Assembly (NCBI GenBank): GCA_041653595.1
Contig: JBAZFB010000005.1
Location: 47,575 to 111,574, forward strand
DNA from: Candidatus Omnitrophota bacterium
Lineage (GTDB): Bacteria > Omnitrophota > Gorgyraeia > Pluralincolimonadales > Pluralincolimonadaceae
Reading direction: 5' to 3'
DNA length: 64,000 bases
In this document: positions 16,115 to 25,305 of the stretch, piece by piece
Layout: each line of letters starts with the position of its first letter
How positions within the stretch are numbered: position 1 is the first letter of the stretch
Program-made: the position numbers and the translations under genes
Notes under the pieces: model-generated
The model's database searches: none
What the model was told of the DNA's origin: nothing
Seen by the model: the letters and a program-made list of their open reading frames with translations, nothing else

Positions 16115-17125
16115 TTGTTAAAGCCCCGCAGGATCCTTCTTGTCAGGACGGACAGAATAGGAGAGTTACTGCTTACTACCCCGGCGTTCGGCTCGGTACG
16201 CGAGAGTTTCCCCGGAGCCAAAATTACGCTCCTGGTAAAGCCTTCTTCTTCGCCTGTGGTCGAGGGGAATCCCTGCGTCGATTCCATCGTCAAACTCGAT
16301 CCCGTTCCCGATCTCGATTCGTTCGCAAAGCGCTTGGGATTTATCCGCTTCCTGAGGGTGTCGGGGTTCGATATGGTCGTCATCTTCAATCCGAGCAAGT
16401 TTTTTAATGTCGCCGCCTTTCTCGCAGGGATACCCGTGAGGGTAGGTTACGACAGGAAACTCGGGTTCCTGCTTACGCGTGCGATAGAAGATAAAAAATA
16501 CCTTTGCGGGAAACACGAGGTCGAATATAACCTTGACCTTGCGAAGGCCGCAGGCGCCGGGATCTTAAGTAAAAAACTCTGTTTCCCTTTGGCAGATACG
16601 GACGAACGCGCCGCGGCGGAAATATTAGCGCGGAACGGCATCGCCGGAGGCGGTTTCGCAGCCGTCCATCCGGGCACAAGCAACCCGGAAAAATTATGGC
16701 CGGCCGAAAGATTCGCCCAAGTCTGCGATAAGATGATCGACGCGTTCGGGATAAAAGCCGTTTTGGTCGGCGGAGAAGATGAGCGCAGCGCCGCCGCCGG
16801 AGTAAAGGCGAAGATGCGCAATGAAGTCACCGACCTTACCGGAAAGCTGTCGCTCAAGGAATCCGGCGCCCTTATAAAAAGCTCGGCTCTCCTGATATCG
16901 TGCGATTCGGGGCCGGTGCATATTGCCTCTGCGGTGGGCACTCCGGTGATCGCCCTTTTTGGAGAGGCGCGCCCGGGCGGATCATCAAAAAGGTGGGGGC
17001 CTTACGGCCAGGGGCAAAGTCCCGCCGCAGCGGGGCATATAGTCGTCGGGAGACCGAAGGTCACGGATATCACGGTTGACGACGTATTTGAAGCGGTGAG
17101 CGGGAAATTATGCAAAAAGCCCTAA
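16115..17125 (+). CDS. Heptosyltransferase-like GT9 glycosyltransferase
   Basis: I prefer TTG 16115, which gives MLKPRRILLVRTDRIGELLL and matches the usual GT9 N-terminus, with AGTAGG 6 bases upstream. A longer reading from TTG 16085 would overlap the ligase gene by 23 bases. GT9 motifs are LVRTDRIGELLLTTPAF (acceptor side), VHPGTSNPEKLWPAERF and CDSGPVHIASAVGTPVIALF (ADP-heptose binding). The enzyme transfers a heptose or similar sugar to the LPS inner core at the cytoplasmic membrane. A second GT9 gene follows with a 16-base overlap. Confidence 0.9.
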   Translation: MLKPRRILLVRTDRIGELLLTTPAFGSVRESFPGAKITLLVKPSSSPVVEGNPCVDSIVKLDPVPDLDSFAKRLGFIRFLRVSGFDMVVIFNPSKFFNVAAFLAGIPVRVGYDRKLGFLLTRAIEDKKYLCGKHEVEYNLDLAKAAGAGILSKKLCFPLADTDERAAAEILARNGIAGGGFAAVHPGTSNPEKLWPAERFAQVCDKMIDAFGIKAVLVGGEDERSAAAGVKAKMRNEVTDLTGKLSLKESGALIKSSALLISCDSGPVHIASAVGTPVIALFGEARPGGSSKRWGPYGQGQSPAAAGHIVVGRPKVTDITVDDVFEAVSGKLCKKP

Positions 17126-18195
17126 AAAATATACTTATCATCAATCCTTTCGGCATAGGAGACGTGCTTTTTACGACGCCTCTCATTGAGGCGCTAAGCG
17201 CGCGGACCGAAGGCTCCGGAATAGGTTTCCTTTGTAACCGCCGCACAGAACCCTTGCTAAGGGCTAACCCGAAGATAAAATGGGTTTTCGTCTACGAAAA
17301 AGACGAGCTGAGGGCGCTCTGGAAGGGATCGAAGGCCGGATATTACAAAAGATTCATTGCCTTGGCGAAAGATATCAGGGAGAAAAAATTTGATGCGGCC
17401 ATAGACCTTTCGCTGAGCAGGGAATATTGGTTCCTGTGTTTCCTAGCGGGTATAAAGGAAAGGATAGGGTTTAATTATAAAGGCAGGGGCAGTTACCTGA
17501 CCAGGAAGATAACTATAGACGGTTATCACGATAAGCATGTAATAGAATATTATTTGGGGCTTTTGCGGTTTATGGGGGTTGAGCCGGCGCAAAAAGGGAT
17601 AAGCCTGTACCTTTCGCAGGAAGATAAAGAGTGGGCTCGCGGTTTCCTCAAAACAAACGGGATTAAAGAGGGTGAGTTGGTCATCGGTATCGCACCGGCA
17701 GGAGGCGCGAGCTGGGGCAGGGAAGCCGCGATAAAGCATTGGCGAAGCGATGGCTTTGCCGGAGTCGCCGACCGCCTTATAGAAGAACGGGGCGCGAAGG
17801 TGATCATAATGGGTAGCGAGGCCGAGGCCGGAATATGCGAAAAGACGGCGAAGGCTATGAGGAATCCGGCTGTGATGGCTTGCGGCAAGACCACGCTTCT
17901 GCATTCCGCGGCGCTTATGTCCCTGTGCGGGCTTGTCATCGCCAATGACGGAGGGCCTTTGCATCTTGCCGTTGCTGCCGGGACGAAGACCGTGGGGATA
18001 TTCGGGCCGGTCGATGAGAAGGTGTATGGGCAGTATCCGCCCTCAGGGAGGCATAAAGTCGTCAAAGATGATATCGCGTGCCGCCCATGTTACAGGGATT
18101 TCAGGATGAAAGAGTGCGCCGAGAGGAAGTGCGTCTCGGAGATAAGTGCCGAAGCCGTTTTTAAGGCGGCAACGGAGGCATTGGCGGCCAAATGA
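17110..18195 (+). CDS. Heptosyltransferase-like GT9 glycosyltransferase (second copy)
   Basis: The 361-residue protein opens ILIINPFGIGDVLFTTPLIE, the GT9 signature. It has IAPAGGASWGREAAIKHW and NDGGPLHLAVAAGTKTVGIF followed by GPVDEKVYGQYPP in the donor lobe. A Cys-rich tail (CRPCYRDFRMKECAERKC) is common in this family. It would add a second heptose or related sugar to the LPS core after the preceding GT9 enzyme. It overlaps the previous gene by 16 bases and the next by 4. Confidence 0.9.
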   Translation: MQKALKNILIINPFGIGDVLFTTPLIEALSARTEGSGIGFLCNRRTEPLLRANPKIKWVFVYEKDELRALWKGSKAGYYKRFIALAKDIREKKFDAAIDLSLSREYWFLCFLAGIKERIGFNYKGRGSYLTRKITIDGYHDKHVIEYYLGLLRFMGVEPAQKGISLYLSQEDKEWARGFLKTNGIKEGELVIGIAPAGGASWGREAAIKHWRSDGFAGVADRLIEERGAKVIIMGSEAEAGICEKTAKAMRNPAVMACGKTTLLHSAALMSLCGLVIANDGGPLHLAVAAGTKTVGIFGPVDEKVYGQYPPSGRHKVVKDDIACRPCYRDFRMKECAERKCVSEISAEAVFKAATEALAAK

Positions 18196-19028
18196 AACTC
18201 GCGCTGATCTTTAATAAGGAGAGGGAAGACACGATAGGGCGTTATTTTGAGCGTGCCGCGGCGAAAATGGGCATAGAGTTCGACCATTTCTGGACGAGCA
18301 ATAACAATATTCCGGCCGGATATGACCTTTACCTGCGCATCGACCATGGCGACTATAAATATGACATACCGGGCCACCTCAAGCCTTCCGCCTTTTACGC
18401 GATAGACACCCATCTCGAAAAGCCGTACAGGAAGATAAAAGAACAGGCCGGGCATTACGGTTTTGTTTTTTGCGCCCAAAAGCCCGGGGTGAAAAAACTT
18501 AAAAGAGATGCCGGTATCGCCGCCGAGTGGGTCCACATCGCCTGCGATCCGGAGATACATAAAGACCTGAAGATCGACCGCAACCTCGACATCGCTTTTG
18601 TCGGGACGGAAGGCAAGAAGAATTTAAGGGGAGAACTCCTTAAGCTCCTCGCGCGGGGATACCCGGACAGTTATATCGGCAGGGCGGATTCGCGCTTTAT
18701 GTCTAACATCTACAGCGGCGCGAAGATAGGGTTCAATTATTCGATAAACGGCGATATAAACATGAGGATGTTCGAAGTGCTTTCGTGCGGAGCGCTGCTT
18801 ATTACGAACAGGTTGAGGGATGACAGCGGCTTTAACGAGCTATTCGCGGACGGAAAGAACCTCGTGACATACGGCAGCGCCGGGGAATTATTGAGGAAGA
18901 CGGAATATTATCTTTCCCATGACGAAGAGAGGGTAAATATCGCCGGGGAGGGCCGTGCGCTTGCGGTCAGCCGGTATACCTATGAAGCCAGCCTGAAGAA
19001 AATGCTGGAGGTGTGCGGATGGAAATAA
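18192..19028 (+). CDS. CgeB-like glycosyltransferase
   Basis: This 278-residue protein resembles CgeB/Glyco_trans_1_2 proteins. The C-terminal half has NIYSGAKIGFNYSINGDINM, then RMFEVLSCGALLITNR and ELFADGKNLVTYGSAGEL, the donor-site pattern in this group. The N-terminal half (LIFNKEREDTIGRYFERA) is shorter than in classical GT-B enzymes. CgeB modifies the Bacillus spore surface; relatives occur widely in LPS and flagellin glycosylation loci. Here it sits between GT9 and GT2 enzymes. It overlaps both neighbours. Confidence 0.78.
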   Translation: MKLALIFNKEREDTIGRYFERAAAKMGIEFDHFWTSNNNIPAGYDLYLRIDHGDYKYDIPGHLKPSAFYAIDTHLEKPYRKIKEQAGHYGFVFCAQKPGVKKLKRDAGIAAEWVHIACDPEIHKDLKIDRNLDIAFVGTEGKKNLRGELLKLLARGYPDSYIGRADSRFMSNIYSGAKIGFNYSINGDINMRMFEVLSCGALLITNRLRDDSGFNELFADGKNLVTYGSAGELLRKTEYYLSHDEERVNIAGEGRALAVSRYTYEASLKKMLEVCGWK

Positions 19029-20047
19029 GGTGCGACCTTGTCCTTTTAAGCTGGAACAACCTCGCTATCCTGAAACGGTGCGTGGAATCGTTGATGCGCT
19101 GCACCGGCGTCGCTTCGCGCCTGATAATTGTCGACAACGGGTCGACAGAAAAAGGGATCCGCGAGTTCCTGTCGGAGATCAAGGACGGGCCGAACATCCG
19201 CGTAGAGGTGATCTTCAACCGCCTCAACGAAGGTTTTCCGCTTGGCATGAACAAGGGAATGGAGAGATCCCGCGCCCCGTACGTTTGCCTGCTTAACAAT
19301 GATATAATCGCGACTGAAGGCTGGCTGGAGGAGATGATAAGGGTGGCCGGGAGCGACCCGTCGGTAGGCATCGTCAACCCTTCTTCCAATAACTTCGGGC
19401 TGCGTTTCGGAGAAGACACCACGCTGGAGGAATTTTCGAGGGGATTCGTGAAACACTCCGGCGAATGGATCGAGATGAACGCCTCTGTCGGCTTCTGCAT
19501 GCTCATTAAGCGGGAAGTGATAGAAAAGATCGGATTTCTCGACGACAAATTCGGTTACGCCTATTTCGAGGATACGGATTACAGCCGCAGGGCACAGGCC
19601 GCGGGGTTTAAATGCGCGATGGCGAACGGATGCTACGTGTACCACGAGGAGGGCAAGTCCGGGAAATTTCTCAAGGACAAGGATGATACGTTCGACAGGA
19701 GCGCGCGGATATTCGAGAAGAGATGGGGCAGGATACTTCGCGTCGCCTTTATCGTGACGGAGAAAGAAGCCGTTTCCATGGAAAAGGCCGCGCAGGAGAT
19801 AAGAGAGGAACTGGTTGGGCATAACAGGGTTTGGCTCTTCGTGGAAAAAGGCGTCGACCTCAGCTCCCTCCCAAAACATCTTGACCTTATGAACGATTCC
19901 CCTAAAAACTTCTTTAAGTTGAGATCATTTTGGAATATCATTATAAGGAAAAAGAGGTTCGACAGGATATATACCGGGGATCCCGTGCTGCGCGGCGCGC
20001 TTGCGGGTTACCGGTTCTTCCGCGGCGCGGAGATAAGGGAAATTTAA
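19019..20047 (+). CDS. Glycosyltransferase family 2 (rhamnosyltransferase-like)
   Basis: I choose ATG 19019 because GGAGG at 19005-19009 lies 9 bases upstream; a GTG at 19013 is too close to it. The product (342 residues) has the GT-A core: LVLLSWNNLAILKRCVESL, IIVDNGSTEKG, LLNNDIIATEGWLEEM (DxD-like metal site) and FEDTDYSRRAQAAGF. A C-terminal extension of about 110 residues follows. GT2 enzymes of this kind add rhamnose or other sugars to O-antigens from nucleotide donors. The gene overlaps the CgeB-like gene by 10 bases. Confidence 0.88.
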   Translation: MEIRCDLVLLSWNNLAILKRCVESLMRCTGVASRLIIVDNGSTEKGIREFLSEIKDGPNIRVEVIFNRLNEGFPLGMNKGMERSRAPYVCLLNNDIIATEGWLEEMIRVAGSDPSVGIVNPSSNNFGLRFGEDTTLEEFSRGFVKHSGEWIEMNASVGFCMLIKREVIEKIGFLDDKFGYAYFEDTDYSRRAQAAGFKCAMANGCYVYHEEGKSGKFLKDKDDTFDRSARIFEKRWGRILRVAFIVTEKEAVSMEKAAQEIREELVGHNRVWLFVEKGVDLSSLPKHLDLMNDSPKNFFKLRSFWNIIIRKKRFDRIYTGDPVLRGALAGYRFFRGAEIREI

Positions 20048-20050
20048 ACT

Positions 20051-20833
20051 ATGGAGCAGAAGATACCGGTTTCGGTGGTTGTAATAGTAAAGAATGAGGA
20101 GAAGAGGATCGCATCCTGCCTCGAGAGCGTTGCATGGGCCGACGATATCGTGATCGTGGACGATATGAGCACGGACAGGACAGTCGAGATCGCGCGCCGC
20201 TACACAGACAGGATATTTGAGAGGAAGATGGACATAGAAGGCGTCCACAGGAATTATGCCTACTCCCAGGCGAAGAACGGATGGGTCTTCAGCCTGGATG
20301 CCGACGAGATCATAAGCCCGGAATTGAAAGAAGAGATCGTCCGCGTGATCAAAGAGGACGCGGATAACAAGCTTAATGAGTATGTTGTTTTTGCCGTGCC
20401 GATGCGCAATTATATCGGCGATCACTGGGTAAAATGGGGCGGCTGGTATCCGGCGCATAAGGACAGGTTCTTCAGGAAGGGAAGGTTTAAATACGAAGAG
20501 GCGGCCGTGCACCCGCGCGTCTTCTACGACGGAAAGTGCGGCCGGCTCAACGGCGATATAATCCATTATTCCTACGAGAATTTCGCGGAACTTATCGATT
20601 CGCTGAACGGCCAGACTTCAAAAGAAGCGGAGAAGTGGTTTTCTACGGGGAAGAAGATGCCTCTGCAGACGGCTTTGTGGCGCACCCTGGACAGGTTCTT
20701 CAGGAGTTATGTCGGCAACAAAGGGTATCGCGACGGCGTCATCGGCCTCATGGTGGCGGTGAACGGCGGTCTTTACCAGTTGTTAAGTTACGCCAAATAC
20801 AGGGAGCTGGGTCGTGGCCAAAAAGCAAAATAA
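20051..20833 (+). CDS. Glycosyltransferase family 2 (WaaE/KdtX-like LPS core type)
   Basis: This 260-residue GT2 protein has VVVIVKNEEKRIASCLESV, WADDIVIVDDMSTDRTVEI and the DxD metal site in WVFSLDADEIIS. These match WaaE/KdtX-type core glucosyltransferases. RYYxHPRVFYDGK-like segments (AAVHPRVFYDGKCGRL) and IIHYSYENF complete the family pattern. It probably adds a hexose to the LPS inner core. It is followed, with a 20-base overlap, by a heptose-bisphosphate phosphatase, supporting a core-oligosaccharide role. Confidence 0.9.
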   Translation: MEQKIPVSVVVIVKNEEKRIASCLESVAWADDIVIVDDMSTDRTVEIARRYTDRIFERKMDIEGVHRNYAYSQAKNGWVFSLDADEIISPELKEEIVRVIKEDADNKLNEYVVFAVPMRNYIGDHWVKWGGWYPAHKDRFFRKGRFKYEEAAVHPRVFYDGKCGRLNGDIIHYSYENFAELIDSLNGQTSKEAEKWFSTGKKMPLQTALWRTLDRFFRSYVGNKGYRDGVIGLMVAVNGGLYQLLSYAKYRELGRGQKAK

Positions 20834-21392
20834 AGTAATATTCCTCGACAGGGACGGGGTCATAAACAAGGACCCTGAACATCTGAAATTCCAATATGTG
20901 ACCAAGTGGAAGGATTTCAAGTTCCTGCCGGGAGCGAAACGCGCCATAAAGATGCTTACGGACGCCGGGTATTCGGTATATATAATCTCCAACCAGGCAG
21001 GGATCGCAAAAAAGTATTTCTCGATGCGGGACCTTAAACGTATAACTGTTAACATGGCGAGGGAAGCGGAAAAGGCCGGCGGGAAGATAACGGGGGCCTA
21101 TTACTGCCCGCACCGGACCGAGGATAACTGCGGCTGCCGGAAACCCAAGGCGGGCCTTTTCAAAAAGGCGCTGAAGAGGGGCCCGATCGATTTCAAGAAG
21201 ACTTTTTTTGTAGGCGACAATATCAGGGATGTCCAGGCCGGGAAGGCGATAGGATGCAGGACCCTTTTGGTGTTGTCCGGTAAGGTAAGGTCGAGGAAGG
21301 ATGACGGCTGGGCGGCAAAACCGGACTTCATTAGACAGGATCTTTTGGAAGCCGTGGAATTCATATTAAAGAATGATAGGAGAAATATATGA
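20814..21392 (+). CDS. gmhB: D-glycero-D-manno-heptose-1,7-bisphosphate 7-phosphatase-like HAD enzyme
   Basis: The GTG start at 20814 has GGGAG 7 bases upstream. The 192-residue protein is a HAD subfamily IIIA phosphatase: nucleophile motif FLDRDGVINKD near residue 10, then ISNQAGIAKKYFS. The zinc loop reads CPHRTEDNCGCRKPKAGLF, and the acidic motif is FVGDNIRDVQAG. GmhB removes the C7 phosphate during ADP-heptose synthesis in the cytoplasm. Two GT9 heptosyltransferases nearby would use the product. A histidinol-phosphate phosphatase role is the main alternative in this fold, but context favours heptose. Confidence 0.88.
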   Translation: MAKKQNKVIFLDRDGVINKDPEHLKFQYVTKWKDFKFLPGAKRAIKMLTDAGYSVYIISNQAGIAKKYFSMRDLKRITVNMAREAEKAGGKITGAYYCPHRTEDNCGCRKPKAGLFKKALKRGPIDFKKTFFVGDNIRDVQAGKAIGCRTLLVLSGKVRSRKDDGWAAKPDFIRQDLLEAVEFILKNDRRNI

Positions 21393-22537
21393 AGGTATTC
21401 ATCATCCATGCCCAGGCCGGGGCCGGGCACAAGAGCGCCGCCCTGGCGATAAAAGACGCCTTCGATAAGGCCAACACAGGCCACGATGTCAGGGTGGTAG
21501 ATTCCCTGGAATACGCGAACCGGCTGTTCAGGTTCACCTATGTCTGGGGATATAACTTCATGGTCTCGAAGGCGCCTTTCCTCTGGACATTCTCGTTCTA
21601 TTTTACCGATTTCAAGCCGCTGCGGCCGCTTATAAGGACTGTAAGGCGCATGATGAATTTCGTAAACGGGCATAAACTCTACTCCTTCATAAGGAAAGAG
21701 AAGCCGGATTGTATCGTCGCTACGCATTTCCTGGCGACGGACATAGTATCCAACCTTAAAATGTCGAAACTCTATGACGGCAAACTCATCACGTGCGTCA
21801 CGGATTACGGCGTGCATGATTTCTGGATATCGTCCCAGGTGGACATCTATGTCGCTGCGGCAGAATACACCAAGAACGAGCTTGTGAGCAAAGGCATACA
21901 AGCCGATAAGATAAGGGTGCTCGGCATCCCGGTCCAGGAGAAATTCACGAAGAAACTGGATCGAGGAGAGGCGGCGGCGAAACTCGGCCTGAAAGAGGGC
22001 CTATTTACCGTCCTTATTATCGGGGGCGGGCTTGGCGTCGGCCCGATACCGGAGATGGTCGAGACTATCGCCGGGACATCGGAGCCGTTCCAGCTCCTCG
22101 TAGTATGCGGCAGGAACGAGGGTCTTCTCAAGGAGATAGGGGATATCGCCAGGAGATCAAAAATATTTATCAAGCCTTACGGTTTTGTCGACAACGTGAA
22201 CGAATTGATGGACGCCTCCGACGTGATGATATCCAAACCCGGCGGGCTGAGCATATCCGAGGCAATGGTCAAGGGCGTGCCTGTCATTGTCAATGCCTAT
22301 ATACCGGGGCAGGAAGAGAGCAACCTTATGTTCCTGGAAAAGAACGGGGTGGGCGTGGGAGTCAAGACCATCGGTGAGACCCTCGACAAGCTTGAAGCCC
22401 TTTACAGGTCAAAAGATACCCTCGATACGATGAGGGCGAAGGCGAAACAGCTGGGCAAGCCGTCATCGGCGAGCGATATAGTCCTGCTTGTGCTGGAGAC
22501 CATCGAGAAGAAATGGTCAACACTCGTAAAGAACTGA
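21389..22537 (+). CDS. MGDG synthase / UgtP-like glycolipid glycosyltransferase
   Basis: This 382-residue protein begins IIHAQAGAGHKSAALAIKDA, the MGDG_synth N-terminal motif with GAGH. It contains CVTDYGVHDFWI and the GT28 donor motif DVMISKPGGLSISEAMVKGV. Related enzymes transfer galactose or glucose from UDP-sugar to diacylglycerol, giving membrane glycolipids; distant MurG-like roles are possible. It starts in the gmhB stop (ATGA) and is the last gene of the glycan region before DNA-repair genes. Confidence 0.87.
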   Translation: MKVFIIHAQAGAGHKSAALAIKDAFDKANTGHDVRVVDSLEYANRLFRFTYVWGYNFMVSKAPFLWTFSFYFTDFKPLRPLIRTVRRMMNFVNGHKLYSFIRKEKPDCIVATHFLATDIVSNLKMSKLYDGKLITCVTDYGVHDFWISSQVDIYVAAAEYTKNELVSKGIQADKIRVLGIPVQEKFTKKLDRGEAAAKLGLKEGLFTVLIIGGGLGVGPIPEMVETIAGTSEPFQLLVVCGRNEGLLKEIGDIARRSKIFIKPYGFVDNVNELMDASDVMISKPGGLSISEAMVKGVPVIVNAYIPGQEESNLMFLEKNGVGVGVKTIGETLDKLEALYRSKDTLDTMRAKAKQLGKPSSASDIVLLVLETIEKKWSTLVKN

Positions 22538-22546
22538 CCATCAGCG

Positions 22547-23266
22547 ATGACAAATAAGAAAGATCTTGCCGGCATCGCCAGCAACGCTCGTGAAGATCTT
22601 GCCGGCATCGCCCGGGACCTGAAGTCCTATATAAAATCCGAGAAGGCGGCCGGCATTGCCGATGTCATAACGCCTGCCCGGCGCAGGGATGCCGCATCCG
22701 GGTCGAAGAAAGCCGCATTGCTCGAGCCGGTAAAGAAAGAAGTATTTTCATGCCGGCGCTGCCTACTTTATAAGATCAAGAAGAATTACGTATTTTCAGA
22801 CGGGGACCCCGAAGCCCGGCTTGTATTCATAGGTGAGGCGCCGGGCGAAGACGAAGATATCCGGGGGGTACCGTTCGTCGGCCGCGCAGGGCAGCTCCTG
22901 ACGAAGATGATAGAGGCGATGGGCCTCAGGCGCCAAGACGTCTATATCTGCAACGTCATAAAATGCCGGCCTCCTAACAACAGGGCGCCCCTGCCGGAAG
23001 AAGTTACCGCATGCAAGGATTACCTCCTCAGGCAGGTCGGGATAATCTCGCCTAAGGTCATCTGCTGCCTCGGGAAACATGCCGCTGAGGCGCTACTGGG
23101 CACCGAGGTCTTCATAACAAAGATCAGGGGTAAAGAGTTCGAATTTAACGGCGTCACGCTTATCCCCACTTATCATCCCGCCTACCTTTTAAGGAATCCC
23201 TCCGCCAAGAAAGAAGTATGGCAGGACCTAAAGAAGATAATGAATATCCTTTCGGAGCAGGATTGA
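22547..23266 (+). CDS. Uracil-DNA glycosylase, family 4 (Fe-S)
   Basis: The 239-residue protein has family-4 hallmarks: GEAPGEDEDIRGVPFVGRAG (catalytic motif 1), CNVIKCRPPNNRAP and TYHPAYLLR (motif 2 His). Four cysteines (in CRRC, CNVIKC and the CKDYLL/VICC stretch) could hold a 4Fe-4S cluster. It excises uracil from deaminated DNA. The first 60 residues are not part of the fold and include the repeated DLAGIA unit described separately. The PriA gene overlaps its stop. Confidence 0.92.
   Translation: MTNKKDLAGIASNAREDLAGIARDLKSYIKSEKAAGIADVITPARRRDAASGSKKAALLEPVKKEVFSCRRCLLYKIKKNYVFSDGDPEARLVFIGEAPGEDEDIRGVPFVGRAGQLLTKMIEAMGLRRQDVYICNVIKCRPPNNRAPLPEEVTACKDYLLRQVGIISPKVICCLGKHAAEALLGTEVFITKIRGKEFEFNGVTLIPTYHPAYLLRNPSAKKEVWQDLKKIMNILSEQD
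22561..22612 (+). repeat. Tandem direct repeat in the uracil-DNA glycosylase N-terminus
   Basis: Two identical 19-base copies (AGATCTTGCCGGCATCGCC) lie at 22561-22579 and 22594-22612, 33 bases (11 codons) apart. They encode DLAGIA twice. A degenerate third unit (AGIADV) follows near 22643. The repeat keeps frame, so it lengthens the non-catalytic N-terminal tail without breaking the gene. Confidence 0.85.
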
Positions 23267-25302
23267 CGAATCCGAAGGCAAAAGAGTTCGTTGAAGTAGC
23301 GGTCGGCCTTCCCGTCAGGAAACCGTTCCACTACAGGGTTCCCGCCTCCCTGAAAGAAAAAGTGGAGATCGGCAAGCGTGTTTGGGTACCTTTCGGCCCG
23401 AGGCGGATCGTCGGTTATGTCACCGATTTTGTCGATAAGCCCCGGTTCGAAGGTATAAAGGAGATCCTCTCGGTAATAGACGAGGAGGGCCCGGTGATCA
23501 GCGCCGAGCTGCTGGCGCTTACGAAGTGGATCGCCGGTTATTACCACTCGTCGTGGGGAGAGGCGATCGAGGCCGCGCTTCCCGGCACGCTGAAGAAAGG
23601 GAAGATAAAGACAAAGCCCCGCCATCCTTTGGTCGAAGAGGAATACGAACCCACCGGGAATTTCAAGCCCACGGACGAGCAGGACGCCGCTCTGAGATCC
23701 ATCAGGGAATCCATATCGAAAGGCAAAAACAACGTCTACCTGCTGCACGGCATCACAGGCAGCGGCAAGACCGAGGTCTATATGCAGTCGATCGAATCGG
23801 CGCTCAAATTGGGGAGGTCCGCAATAGTATTGGTGCCGGAGATCTCTCTTACGCCCCAGGCGGCCGAACGTTTCAAGTCGAGGTTCGGGAGTATCGTGGC
23901 GGTCCTGCACAGCAGGCTTCTCGGGAGCGAAAGGTTTTTAGAATGGAAAAAACTTAAGGAAGGGACCGCGAAGATCGCGGTGGGCGCGCGATCGGCCATA
24001 TTCGCGCCGGTCAAAAACCTCGGCCTGATAGTGATAGATGAAGAACACGAGACGTCCTATAAACAGGACGACGCGCCGAGATATAATGCCAGGGACGTCG
24101 CGATAGAACGCGCCAGGTCCGCGGGCGCCGCGGTCATCCTCGGCAGCGCCACCCCGTCCCTTGAAAGTTTCCAGAAGGCGGCGTCAGGCGAATACAAATT
24201 ACTGAAGATCACCGAGCGCATAGAGAAGAGGGCCCTGCCGAAGGTCGATATAATAGACATGCGCCAGGAGCTTATCGATTCCAGGGAGCCGAAGATATTC
24301 TCCCGCGCGCTTGAACACGCCATATCGCAGGTCCTGAGCAGGCACGGCCAGGTGATGCTCTTCATGAACAGGAGGGGGTTCTCGACCTTCATAAACTGCA
24401 AGAAGTGCGGCTATGTGGTGACCTGCAAATACTGCAACGTCTCGATGACATATCATTTCGACACAAAGAAGCTTAACTGCCATTACTGCAATTACCAGGT
24501 TGGTCCTCCTGAGAAATGTCCGAAATGCAAAGGAGGAGATATCAGGTATTTCGGCATCGGCACGCAAAAGATCGAGAGCGAGGCGGCCAGGCTTTTTCCT
24601 GCCGCGAGGATAGCCAGGATGGATACCGACGCGACGGTAAAGAGGGGCTCCCACCGCCAGATACTCTCGGAATTCAAGAAACATAAAATAGATATCCTTG
24701 TCGGGACTCAGATGATAGCCAAGGGCCACGACTTCCCGCGGGTGACGCTCGTCGGGGTCGTCTCGGCGGATACGGCTCTCAACCTGCCGGATTTCAGGGC
24801 CGGCGAGAGGACTTTCAACCTCCTGACGCAGGTCGCGGGCCGCGCGGGCAGAGGATCAGAACCCGGCAGGGTGATCGTCCAGACATTCTCTCCCAACCAT
24901 TACGCGATAGAAAAGAGCATCGAGCACGATTATGTCGGATTTTTCAACGAGGAGATAAAATTCCGCAAAGAGCTGAATTACCCTCCGTTCACGCATATCG
25001 TCGAGATAAAGCTGAGGGGAAGGAAGGAAGAGAGGGTGATAAAGGCCGCGCAGGACCTCGGGGCCGTCCTGAACCTTTTCATCGCCGGCGAAGTCCTTAG
25101 CGAAGCTAAGGGAAAGCCGGTGGAGATGGTAGGCCCGGCGCCGGAATTCATATCGAAGATAAAAGGGCAATTCAGGTGGAACCTGCTGCTTAAAGGGCAA
25201 GACCCTGCGGTGATCTGCGGATTTATAGACAAAGCCCTGGATAACCTGAAAGGGAAGTCGGGCCTGATCATTACGGTAGATGTCGACCCGATGGGATTGT
25301 GA
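23263..25302 (+). CDS. priA: Primosomal protein N' (replication restart helicase PriA)
   Basis: I favour TTG 23263 (MTNPKAKEFVEVAVGLP), coupled to the glycosylase stop (TTGA) with GGAG 5 bases upstream. ATG 23218 gives 15 extra residues and a 49-base overlap. The 679-residue product has the N-terminal 3'-DNA-binding domain, Walker A GITGSGKTEVY, DEEH box VIDEEHETSYK and a zinc domain with CKKCGY, CKYC, CHYC and CPKC. It also has helicase motifs through VAGRAGRGSEPGRV. PriA reloads the replisome at stalled forks. Length matches the family. Confidence 0.95.
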   Translation: MTNPKAKEFVEVAVGLPVRKPFHYRVPASLKEKVEIGKRVWVPFGPRRIVGYVTDFVDKPRFEGIKEILSVIDEEGPVISAELLALTKWIAGYYHSSWGEAIEAALPGTLKKGKIKTKPRHPLVEEEYEPTGNFKPTDEQDAALRSIRESISKGKNNVYLLHGITGSGKTEVYMQSIESALKLGRSAIVLVPEISLTPQAAERFKSRFGSIVAVLHSRLLGSERFLEWKKLKEGTAKIAVGARSAIFAPVKNLGLIVIDEEHETSYKQDDAPRYNARDVAIERARSAGAAVILGSATPSLESFQKAASGEYKLLKITERIEKRALPKVDIIDMRQELIDSREPKIFSRALEHAISQVLSRHGQVMLFMNRRGFSTFINCKKCGYVVTCKYCNVSMTYHFDTKKLNCHYCNYQVGPPEKCPKCKGGDIRYFGIGTQKIESEAARLFPAARIARMDTDATVKRGSHRQILSEFKKHKIDILVGTQMIAKGHDFPRVTLVGVVSADTALNLPDFRAGERTFNLLTQVAGRAGRGSEPGRVIVQTFSPNHYAIEKSIEHDYVGFFNEEIKFRKELNYPPFTHIVEIKLRGRKEERVIKAAQDLGAVLNLFIAGEVLSEAKGKPVEMVGPAPEFISKIKGQFRWNLLLKGQDPAVICGFIDKALDNLKGKSGLIITVDVDPMGL

Positions 25303-25305
25303 TGT

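Noticed and set aside
19046..19879. 277-residue open frame on the - strand opposite a GT2 gene
   Set aside because: No ribosome site, no motif, and complete overlap with a gene carrying DxD and family motifs.
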